Positions 32,011 through 39,020 of a stretch of DNA of 39,020 bases are shown here, in pieces. The stretch spans positions 1-39,020 of the forward strand of contig NZ_JAFCLN010000033.1 of assembly GCF_018129385.1 (NCBI RefSeq). The letters run 5' to 3'. The stretch is from Bradyrhizobium lablabi (lineage in GTDB: Bacteria > Pseudomonadota > Alphaproteobacteria > Rhizobiales > Xanthobacteraceae). The notes below the pieces were generated by a model that saw nothing but the letters and a program-made list of their open reading frames with translations, was not told the DNA's origin and did no database searches. Made by a program: the position numbers and the translations under genes. Within the stretch, counting starts at the first letter, position 1. Each line of letters starts with the position of its first letter.

Positions 32011-35000
32011 GTGTCGATCTACGTCGCACTGCATCACGTCACGCACTACAGATACGACCGACCGATCGACCTCGGCCCTCAGACCATCCGCCTGCGCCCT
32101 GCGCCGCATACGCGCACGCCGATCCTGAGCTACTCGCTCAAGGTCACGCCCACCAATCACTTCGTGAACTGGCAGCAGGATCCGCAAGGCAACTGGCTGG
32201 CGCGCTTCGTCTTCCCGGAGAAGGCGAGCGAATTGAAGATCGAGGTCGACTTCACCGCGCAGATGACGGTGGTCAATCCGTTCGACTTCTTCGTCGAGCC
32301 TTACGCCTATAGTTTTCCGTTTGCCTATACCAACGACCTCAAGACGGAGCTTGCGCCCTATCTGGCGACGACCGAACAGGGGCCGCTGTTCAGCGCTTAC
32401 CTGAACGACATTCCGCGCGAGGCCGACAGCACCGTCAATTTTCTCGTCGATCTCAATGCGAAGCTTCAGAAGCGGATCGGTTACGTCATCCGCATGGAGC
32501 CGGGCATTCAGACGCCGGAGGAGACGCTGGCCAAAGGCTCCGGATCGTGCCGTGACTCTGCATGGCTGCTGATCCAGATATTGCGCCATCTCGGGCTCGC
32601 TGCGCGTTTTGTCTCCGGCTACCTCATTCAGCTTCGTCCGGATGTCGATCCGGTCGAAGGGCCGCGCGAGGTGGAAAGCGATTTCACCGATCTGCACGCC
32701 TGGGCCGAAGTCTATCTGCCGGGCGCCGGATGGATCGGGTTCGACGTTACCTCGGGCATGCTGACGGGCGAGGGGCACATCCCGGTCGCGGCCACGCCGC
32801 ATTACCGCTCGGCAGCGCCGATCTCCGGCAGCGCCGGCGCTGCCAATGTCGAGTTCGGTTTCGAGATGAGCGTCAGACGCGTTCGCGAGGCGCCGCGGAT
32901 CACAAGGCCGTTCTCCGATGAATCCTGGGCGCGGCTCGACCAGCTCGGCGAGCAGGTCGATGCCGATCTCAAGACGCACGATGTGCGACTGACGATGGGC
33001 GGCGAGCCGACGTTCGTGTCGGTCGATGACCTCGAAGCGCCGGAGTGGAACATCGCCGCCGTCGGTCCGACCAAGCGCGCGCTTGCGGACGATCTCATCC
33101 GCAAGCTGCGCACGCGCTTTGCCCCGGGCGGGTTGCTGCATTACGGGCAAGGCAAGTGGTATCCGGGCGAGAGCCTGCCGCGCTGGGCGTTCGGGCTGTA
33201 CTGGCGCAAGGACGGCGTGCCGATCTGGAAAAATTCCGACCTGATCGCGAAGATCGAGAATCCGAACAAGGCCGCGGTCAAGGACGCGAGGCAACTGGCC
33301 GAGGGCACGGCGAAGCGGCTCGGGCTGGGCCAGGATTATGTGCTGCCGGCCTATGAAGATCCCGCGCACTGGCTTCAGAAGGAGGCGGCGCTGCCGGCCA
33401 ATGTCGATCCGACCGACTCGAAACTCAGCGATCCCGAGGAGCGCTCGCGGATGGCCCGGGTGTTCGATCGGGGGCTGAACGAGCCCAAGGGCTTTGTGCT
33501 GCCGATTCAGCGCTGGAACACGATTGCCAGCGCGCATCCCGGCCGCTGGCGCAGCGAGCACTGGAAGCTTCGCCGCAGCAATCTGTTTCTGTCGCCGGGC
33601 GATTCGCCGATGGGGCTGCGGCTGCCGATCGGTTCGCTCGAATACGTGCCGCCGGAGGACTATCCCTACATCGTCGAGCGCGATCCGATGGATCCGCGCG
33701 GTGACCTGCCGGACTTCGACAAGGGCGTCCTCACCGAGGAGGAGAAGGAGAAGCGCAAGCCGCCGCCGGTTCGCACGGCGATGGCGATCGAAATTCGGGA
33801 CGGTGTGCTGTGCGCCTTCATGCCGCCGGTCGAGCGGGTGGAGGACTATCTCGAACTGATCGCGGCGCTCGAGGCGAGCGCCGAAGAGCTGCGGATGCAG
33901 GTGCATGTCGAAGGCTATGCGCCGCCGTTCGATCCGCGCATCGAGGTCATCAAGGTGACGCCCGATCCCGGCGTGATCGAGATCAACGTGCAGCCGGCGC
34001 AAAGCTGGCGCGAGGCGGTCGATATTACGCTCGGCCTTTACGAGGACGCTGCCAGGACGCGGCTCGGCGCCAACCGCTTTTTGATCGACGGCCGTCACAC
34101 CGGCACCGGCGGCGGCAATCATGTCGTGGTCGGCGGCAGCAAGCCGGAGGATTCGCCGTTCCTGCGCCGGCCCGATCTGCTCAGGAGTCTCGTACTGTAT
34201 TGGCAGCGGCATCCGTCGCTGTCCTACCTGTTCTCCGGCATGTTCATCGGCCCGACCAGCCAGGCGCCGCGCATCGACGAGGCGCGGCATGATGGGCTCT
34301 ATGAACTGGAGATCGCGCTGGCGCATGTGCCGCCGGCCGGCGTTGAGGCGCCGTTGTGGCTGGTGGATCGCCTGTTCCGGCATATCCTCGTCGACATAAC
34401 GGGCAATACCCATCGCGCCGAGATCTGCATCGACAAGCTCTATTCGCCCGATGGCCCCACCGGCCGGCTCGGCCTCGTCGAATTCCGCGCGCTCGAAATG
34501 CCACCCGATCCCCGGATGTCGCTGGCGCAGCAGCTTCTGATCCGCGCGCTGATCGCGAAGCTGTGGCGCGAGCCGCAGCAGGGGAAATTCGTGCGCTGGG
34601 GTACCACGCTGCATGATCGCTTCATGCTGCCGCACTTCCTGTGGGAAGATTTTTTGGGCGTGCTCGCCGAGCTCAAGCAGTCCGGCTACGAATTTTCGCC
34701 GGAATGGTACACCGCCCAGCTCGAATTCCGTTTCCCCGTGTTCGGCCGCGTCCATCATGGCGGCGTGGGGCTGGAACTGCGGCAGGCGCTGGAGCCCTGG
34801 CATGTGCTGGGCGAGGAGGGCTCGGCGGGCGGCACGGTGCGCTATGTCGATTCGTCCGTGGAGCGGTTGCAGGTCAAGGCGGAGGGTTTTGTCGAAGGCA
34901 GGCACATCGTTACCTGCAACGGCCGGCGGATGCCGATGACGCAGACAGGCCGCTCCGGCGAAGCGGTCGCCGGCGTCCGCTTCAAGGCCTGGCAGCCGGC

Positions 35001-35280
35001 CTCGGGCCTGCATCCGACCATTCCGGTCCACGCGCCACTGACCTTTGACCTGATCGACACCTGGAACGGCCGCTCGCTGGGCGGCTGCGTCTATCATGTC
35101 GCCCATCCCGGCGGGCGCAATTACGAGACCAAGCCCGTCAATTCCTACGAAGCCGAGGCGCGGCGGCTGGCGCGCTTCCAGGATCACGGCCACACTCCGG
35201 GAAAAATCGACCCGCCGCCGGAGGAACGAACAGCAGAGTTTCCGTTGACTCTCGACTTGCGGACGCCGCTCCGGCATTGA
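32011..35280 (+). CDS. Transglutaminase-like domain fused to DUF2126 (putative amidoligase-associated)
   Basis: A 1089-residue two-part protein. Residues 1-100 form the bacterial transglutaminase N-terminal domain (ALHHVTHYRYDRP), and residues 150-260 the papain-like core with triad Cys180 (GSGSCRDSAW), His229 (TDLHAWAEV) and Asp245 (WIGFDVTSG). From about 320 to the end runs DUF2126, beginning VRLTMGGEPTFVS and including KWYPGESLPRWAFG and GNHVVVGG. The transglutaminase fold can act as a peptidase or amide-bond former. DUF2126 has been predicted from genomic context to be a peptide-bond-forming enzyme. The start is the GTG at 32011, where the family N terminus begins; the Shine-Dalgarno site (GGAG) is 12 bases away and weak. 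It is the first of three tightly packed genes. Confidence 0.92.
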   Translation: MSIYVALHHVTHYRYDRPIDLGPQTIRLRPAPHTRTPILSYSLKVTPTNHFVNWQQDPQGNWLARFVFPEKASELKIEVDFTAQMTVVNPFDFFVEPYAYSFPFAYTNDLKTELAPYLATTEQGPLFSAYLNDIPREADSTVNFLVDLNAKLQKRIGYVIRMEPGIQTPEETLAKGSGSCRDSAWLLIQILRHLGLAARFVSGYLIQLRPDVDPVEGPREVESDFTDLHAWAEVYLPGAGWIGFDVTSGMLTGEGHIPVAATPHYRSAAPISGSAGAANVEFGFEMSVRRVREAPRITRPFSDESWARLDQLGEQVDADLKTHDVRLTMGGEPTFVSVDDLEAPEWNIAAVGPTKRALADDLIRKLRTRFAPGGLLHYGQGKWYPGESLPRWAFGLYWRKDGVPIWKNSDLIAKIENPNKAAVKDARQLAEGTAKRLGLGQDYVLPAYEDPAHWLQKEAALPANVDPTDSKLSDPEERSRMARVFDRGLNEPKGFVLPIQRWNTIASAHPGRWRSEHWKLRRSNLFLSPGDSPMGLRLPIGSLEYVPPEDYPYIVERDPMDPRGDLPDFDKGVLTEEEKEKRKPPPVRTAMAIEIRDGVLCAFMPPVERVEDYLELIAALEASAEELRMQVHVEGYAPPFDPRIEVIKVTPDPGVIEINVQPAQSWREAVDITLGLYEDAARTRLGANRFLIDGRHTGTGGGNHVVVGGSKPEDSPFLRRPDLLRSLVLYWQRHPSLSYLFSGMFIGPTSQAPRIDEARHDGLYELEIALAHVPPAGVEAPLWLVDRLFRHILVDITGNTHRAEICIDKLYSPDGPTGRLGLVEFRALEMPPDPRMSLAQQLLIRALIAKLWREPQQGKFVRWGTTLHDRFMLPHFLWEDFLGVLAELKQSGYEFSPEWYTAQLEFRFPVFGRVHHGGVGLELRQALEPWHVLGEEGSAGGTVRYVDSSVERLQVKAEGFVEGRHIVTCNGRRMPMTQTGRSGEAVAGVRFKAWQPASGLHPTIPVHAPLTFDLIDTWNGRSLGGCVYHVAHPGGRNYETKPVNSYEAEARRLARFQDHGHTPGKIDPPPEERTAEFPLTLDLRTPLRH

Positions 35281-35304
35281 AGGAGGGGTGGTTGGGAGAG
35301 TCGG

Positions 35305-37821
35305 ATGGCGGGACAGGCCGGCCAGGGCGACAGTCAGGACAGCAAGGCGCGGCCGGCCAACCGGCGGCTGGCGCAATGGACCCGCGACTACGTCCGTCTG
35401 CCCGGAATCCCCGACGAATTCATCGGCCCGGACGGCGCTCCCCGCGGGGTCTGGACCCGCTTCTTTGACGCCTTTGCGACGCTTGCCCCGCCCGAGATCG
35501 AGCGGCGGTTCGCCTCCGCCGACCGCCATCTGCGCGAGGCCGGCGTCACCTATCGCGCGCCGGGCGATACCGCCGACCGGCCCTGGTCGCTGAGCCATCT
35601 GCCGCTGATCATCGATGCCGCGGATTGGCGGCAACTCGCCGCCGGCATTGCCCAGCGCGCGCAGTTGCTCGAGATGGTCCTGCGCGACATCTACGGCGAC
35701 GGAAGACTGGTCGCCGAAGGCGCAATTCCCGCCGCGGCGATTGCCGGCAGCAACGAATATCTGCGCGCGGTGTGCGGCATGAAGCCGCCGGGCGGGCGCT
35801 ATCTCAGCGTCTATGCCGCCGATGTCGGCCGTGGACCGGACGGACGCTGGTGGGTGCTGAGCGACCGCACCCAGGCGCCATCGGGCGCGGGCTATGCGCT
35901 GGAGAATCGCCTGGTACTGTCGCGCGCGTTCACCTCGCTCTACAAGTCGATGAATGTCGAGCGCGTCGCGCCGTTCTTCGAAGCCTTTCGCGATGCCTTG
36001 CGCGCCAGCGCCGACCGCGACGAACCGCGCATCGGCTTGCTGACGCCGGGCAGCTTCAATGAGACCTATTTCGAGCACGCGACGCTCGCGCGCTATCTCG
36101 GCTTCATGCTGGTCGAGGGCGACGATCTCGCCGTGAGCGGCGACCGCATTCATATCCGCACCGTCGCGGGCCTGAAGCGGCTCGACGTGCTGCTGCGGCG
36201 CGTGGATTCCAATTCACTCGATCCGCTGGAGCTCGATGCCTCCTCGCATCTCGGCGTGCCCGGCTTGATCGACGTGCTGCGCAAGGGCGGCGTCGTGGTT
36301 GCCAACATGCCGGGCTCGGGCGTGCTGGAGGCGAGGGCGCTGCTCGGCTTCCTGCCTAGTCTGGCGCGGCGATTGCTCGGCGAAGACTTGAAGATGCCGC
36401 ACATCGCAACCTGGTGGTGCGGCCAGAAGGCGGCGCGCGAGGAGGTGCTGTCGCGGCTCGACGAGGTCGCCATCGAAGGCGCCTATACGCGCGGCGTTCC
36501 CGGCTTTCCCAGCAACGGCCCGGTGCTGACGAGCGAATTGTCGACCGATGCGCGCGAGCGGCTCGCCAGCGCGATTTCCGAACGCGGCATCGATTTTGCC
36601 GGCCAGGAGCAGGTCAGGCTGTCGACCACGCCGGTGTGGGAAGACGGCCACATCGCGCCGCGCCCGTTCGTGCTCCGCGTGTTCGCAGCCGCTACGCCCG
36701 ATGGGTGGACCATCATGCCCGGCGGCTTTGCCCGCATCGCCGAGCAGGCGGATGCGCGCGCGATCTCGATGGGCGATGGCGCGAAGGCGGCCGACGTGTG
36801 GGTCGTCTCCGACAAGGCCGTCTCGGCTTCGACGCTGCTGCCGGCGGTCGACACGGTGCGCATCCGCCGCATCGCCGGCGTGATGCCGAGCCGCGCCGCC
36901 GACAATCTGTTCTGGCTCGGCCGCTACCTCGAGCGCGCCGAGGCGACGCTGCGGCTGATCCGCGCGCTCGGAACGCAGGCGCGCGAGCCGGCAAAAAATT
37001 CTTCCGGGTTGCATGCCGCCGAGCGCATCCAGCGTTTGCTCGTGACCTGGGGCGCGGTCTCGCAGACGTCGCGGTCGCAATCCGCCAAGGTCGCCGCCGA
37101 GGCGTTGCAGAGTGAGGAGCGATTCGGATCGGCGCTCAGTTTGCTCCGTTCGGCGCTGCGGACTGCGTCTTCGCTGCGCGAGCGGCTGTCGCCCGACGCG
37201 TGGCAGGTCATCACCGAGATGGCGGAGAATCTTGCTTTCGACGTCGACGACGACGACGGCATCCTCACCTCCGCCGAGCTGACCCTGCGCGATCTGGCGA
37301 GCTTTGCGGGCCTTGCGCACGAGAACATGAACCGTGCCGCCGGCTGGCGCTTCCTCGACATGGGCCGCCGCGCCGAGCGCGCCATCAATACGGTGCGCTT
37401 CGCGCGCCAGTTCGCCTTTGACGAGGCCGGCGAGGACGACCTCGACGTACTGCTGACCTTGGTCGACTGCCAGATCACCTACCGCTCGCGCTACCTGGTG
37501 GCGCCCTTGCTGGAGCCGGTGCGCGATCTCGTCGTGCTCGATCCCTACAATCCTCGCTCGGTCGCCTTCCAGGTCGCGGCGCTGAACGAGCATATCGCGG
37601 CATTGCCGAGCCTGAAGGAGTACGGCCTGATCGAACGGCCGCAGCGGCTGGCAGTCGCGGCACAGGCCACGCTGACGACGGCCGAGGTATCCTCGCTGGA
37701 AGTGAAGACGCTGTTCGCGCTGGAGCAGGATCTGCTCAACCTTTCGGAGGCCATCGGCCTGCATTATTTCCCGCACGGGCCCAATGCCAGCCGGCCGGAA
37801 AAGCTGACAGGGCTCGCGTGA
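35305..37821 (+). CDS. Circularly permuted ATP-grasp fused to Alpha-E domain
   Basis: An 838-residue fusion. The first part (to about residue 525) is the circularly permuted type 2 ATP-grasp domain, recognised by RWWVLSDRTQAPSGAG near residue 182, ENRLVLSRAF, and GVVVANMPGSGVLE. The second (about 529-825) is the helical Alpha-E domain, starting PSRAADNLFWLGRYLERAE and containing NMNRAAGWRFLDMGRRAERA. These two domains are often separate neighbouring genes; here they are one chain. ATP-grasp enzymes join a carboxylate to an amine through an acyl phosphate, so this is the likely ligase of the cluster. GGGAGAG precedes the ATG; the stop overlaps the next start by four bases (GTGA). Confidence 0.93.
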   Translation: MAGQAGQGDSQDSKARPANRRLAQWTRDYVRLPGIPDEFIGPDGAPRGVWTRFFDAFATLAPPEIERRFASADRHLREAGVTYRAPGDTADRPWSLSHLPLIIDAADWRQLAAGIAQRAQLLEMVLRDIYGDGRLVAEGAIPAAAIAGSNEYLRAVCGMKPPGGRYLSVYAADVGRGPDGRWWVLSDRTQAPSGAGYALENRLVLSRAFTSLYKSMNVERVAPFFEAFRDALRASADRDEPRIGLLTPGSFNETYFEHATLARYLGFMLVEGDDLAVSGDRIHIRTVAGLKRLDVLLRRVDSNSLDPLELDASSHLGVPGLIDVLRKGGVVVANMPGSGVLEARALLGFLPSLARRLLGEDLKMPHIATWWCGQKAAREEVLSRLDEVAIEGAYTRGVPGFPSNGPVLTSELSTDARERLASAISERGIDFAGQEQVRLSTTPVWEDGHIAPRPFVLRVFAAATPDGWTIMPGGFARIAEQADARAISMGDGAKAADVWVVSDKAVSASTLLPAVDTVRIRRIAGVMPSRAADNLFWLGRYLERAEATLRLIRALGTQAREPAKNSSGLHAAERIQRLLVTWGAVSQTSRSQSAKVAAEALQSEERFGSALSLLRSALRTASSLRERLSPDAWQVITEMAENLAFDVDDDDGILTSAELTLRDLASFAGLAHENMNRAAGWRFLDMGRRAERAINTVRFARQFAFDEAGEDDLDVLLTLVDCQITYRSRYLVAPLLEPVRDLVVLDPYNPRSVAFQVAALNEHIAALPSLKEYGLIERPQRLAVAAQATLTTAEVSSLEVKTLFALEQDLLNLSEAIGLHYFPHGPNASRPEKLTGLA

Positions 37822-38696
37822 TCTACGACGTCAGGCACGTCACCACCTATTCCTACGAGAGCCCGGTGAGCTTTGCGCGATGCTCGCTGCGGCTGGAGCC
37901 GAGGAGCGGCGATGGCCAGCAGCTCATCTCGCATAGCGTCGAGATCAGGCCGAAGCCTGCCGAGCGCACCGCGCGGCGCGATTTCTTCGGTACTCATACC
38001 GAGAGCGTGCTGATCGAGGCGGCGCATCGCACCTTGCGGATCGATTCGCGCTCGCGGGTTTCGGTCGATCGTCATGCGCTTGATCGTGCCGCGCCAAGCC
38101 CTTCGTGGGAGAGTATTCGCGATGTTGCGTTCGAGGCCACCAGCCTCGGGCCTGCGTCGCCGGTTGGTTACGTCTTTGCCAGCACGCTGATCCCGGTGCT
38201 GCGGCCTGTCACCGAATATGCCGCCACGAGCTTTCCGCACGCCGGCGGCATCGTTGCCGGTGCGGCCGACCTGATGCGGCGCATCCGCAGCGATTTCAGA
38301 TACGATCCGAAGGCGACGGTGATCTCGACGCCGCTCAGGGAGGTTTTCGAGAAGCGCCACGGCGTCTGCCAGGATTTTGCGCATGTGATGATCGCGGGCT
38401 TGCGCGGGCTCGGGCTGCCGGCTGCCTATGTCAGCGGTTATCTGCGCACCATCCCGCCGGCGGGCAAGCCGCGGCTACAGGGCGCCGACGCGAGCCACGC
38501 CTGGGTCTCGGTGTGGTGCGGCGCCGAGCTCGGCTGGATCGGCTTCGATCCCACCAACGATCTCATGATCGCGAATGATCATATTGTGCTGGCGGTGGCA
38601 CGCGATTTTTCCGACGTCTCGCCGGTGGACGGCATCATCGTGGGATCGCCGAAGCAGAAGCTGAGTGTGGCGGTGGATGTGATACCGGTGGAGTGA
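37818..38696 (+). CDS. Transglutaminase-like cysteine protease/ligase
   Basis: A 292-residue protein with a transglutaminase N-terminal beta domain (YDVRHVTTYSYESPV) and a core domain with intact triad Cys184 (GVCQDFAHV), His227 (ASHAWVSV) and Asp244 (GFDPTNDLM). It resembles the N-terminal third of the protein at 32011-35280 but lacks DUF2126. It has no signal peptide, so it acts in the cytoplasm like its neighbours. The GTG start overlaps the stop of the ATP-grasp gene by four bases, showing translational coupling. Whether it cuts or forms amide bonds is unknown. Confidence 0.92.
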   Translation: MIYDVRHVTTYSYESPVSFARCSLRLEPRSGDGQQLISHSVEIRPKPAERTARRDFFGTHTESVLIEAAHRTLRIDSRSRVSVDRHALDRAAPSPSWESIRDVAFEATSLGPASPVGYVFASTLIPVLRPVTEYAATSFPHAGGIVAGAADLMRRIRSDFRYDPKATVISTPLREVFEKRHGVCQDFAHVMIAGLRGLGLPAAYVSGYLRTIPPAGKPRLQGADASHAWVSVWCGAELGWIGFDPTNDLMIANDHIVLAVARDFSDVSPVDGIIVGSPKQKLSVAVDVIPVE

Positions 38697-38752
38697 GCGG
38701 GCGAGGGCGCGCCGCCGCGATTTCAGATACGATTGTCAAACAGCTTCACCGC

Positions 38753-38855
38753 CGTCATCGCCCGGCTTGACCGGGCGATCCAGTACGCCGCAGCTTCTCG
38801 GTTCATCACTGCGGCCTCTGGAATACTGGATCGTCCGCCTTCGCGGACGATGACG
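38753..38855. repeat. Variant Family A palindromic intergenic element
   Basis: CGTCATCGCCCGGCTTGACC at the left and CCTTCGCGGACGATGACG at the right, with GGGCGATCCAGTA facing TACTGGATCGTCC. It lies 56 bases after the stop of the last transglutaminase and may end its transcript. Confidence 0.75.
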
Positions 38856-38856
38856 A

Positions 38857-39020
38857 GTGAGTATGTGTTCGCGATCTCGCGATGCAATTCGCACCCGAGT
38901 CTTGCTTCGTCGTTGCTCCCCTCCGAAGAGAGGGCGCAGGGAATGCCGGGTGCGCGCTGCACCCGCGGTCTCGTGCGCCTGATGCGCAAGCACAAAAAGG
39001 TGCACACGAGCATACAGGTG
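38857..39020. other. Gene-free right end, probably part of a dispersed repeat
   Basis: No convincing gene is seen. The stretch GGGAATGCCGGGTGCGCGCT followed by GCACCCGCGGTCTCGTG resembles, from memory, a sequence found many times in Bradyrhizobium genomes. The short frames reading leftward across it look like spurious calls. The element appears to continue past the window edge. Confidence 0.4.

Noticed and set aside
29197..36153. Antisense open frame of 2318 codons on the minus strand
   Set aside because: It runs opposite the aldolase, dehydratase and transglutaminase genes and straight through two palindromic repeats. It is rich in Arg, His and Ala with no recognisable domain, as expected from GC3 bias on the other strand.
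1..38855. Repeats considered as a CRISPR array or insertion sequences
   Set aside because: Copies are dispersed, each is a palindrome and none encodes a protein; there is no regular spacer pattern and no cas or transposase gene.
38723..39013. Short leftward frames (89 and 96 codons) at the right end
   Set aside because: They lie in repeat sequence, have no ribosome site that I trust, and their products look like Arg-rich noise.

Overview
The window looks like chromosomal DNA of a Bradyrhizobium-type alphaproteobacterium. The grounds are high GC, strong GC3 bias that opens long antisense frames, many intergenic palindromic elements of the kind I associate with Bradyrhizobium and Rhodopseudomonas, and gene content dominated by acyl-CoA and aromatic catabolism. 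This assignment is inference. I see no rRNA, tRNA, CRISPR array, transposase, integrase or phage gene. About 30 protein genes fill the window, and nearly every gap over 80 bases carries a palindromic repeat or a divergent promoter.

Region 1 (84-11568) is acyl-CoA metabolism: three SDR/crotonase pairs, an acyl-CoA dehydrogenase, two AMP-forming CoA ligases and a GFA-family protein. Inside it, a crotonase, an APH-fold kinase and a small DUF6285-like protein are followed by an acyl-CoA dehydrogenase. This set resembles LvaA/LvaB/LvaC of the levulinate (4-hydroxyacyl-CoA phosphorylation) pathway. Region 2 (11768-14554) is phosphoenolpyruvate carboxylase. Region 3 (14730-18699, minus strand) holds a Tat-type SMP-30/gluconolactonase protein, an MFE-2-like SDR, a thiolase-like protein and its DUF35 Zn-ribbon/OB-fold partner; a good rho-independent terminator follows the SDR. 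Region 4 (18891-22471) holds an amidase overlapping a DUF2848 gene, then a 2OG-Fe(II) oxygenase overlapping alkB.

Region 5 (22473-31791) is centred on homoprotocatechuate meta-cleavage. A leftward operon hpaH-hpaF-hpaD-FAH protein-TPP enzyme diverges from the MarR regulator hpaR across a perfect TTAACATGTTAA palindrome. Rightward follow an Ldh2-family dehydrogenase, an HpcH/HpaI aldolase and an altronate/galactarate-type dehydratase. The last three could serve the same pathway or a separate sugar-acid route. hpaE and an unambiguous hpaG are absent from the window.

Region 6 (32011-38696) is a tight three-gene cluster: transglutaminase fused to DUF2126, circularly permuted ATP-grasp fused to Alpha-E, and a second transglutaminase. 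Such clusters are predicted to make or attach a peptide of unknown identity and are the least characterised biochemistry here. The window ends in repeat sequence.

All assignments come from reading motifs; no database search was run.
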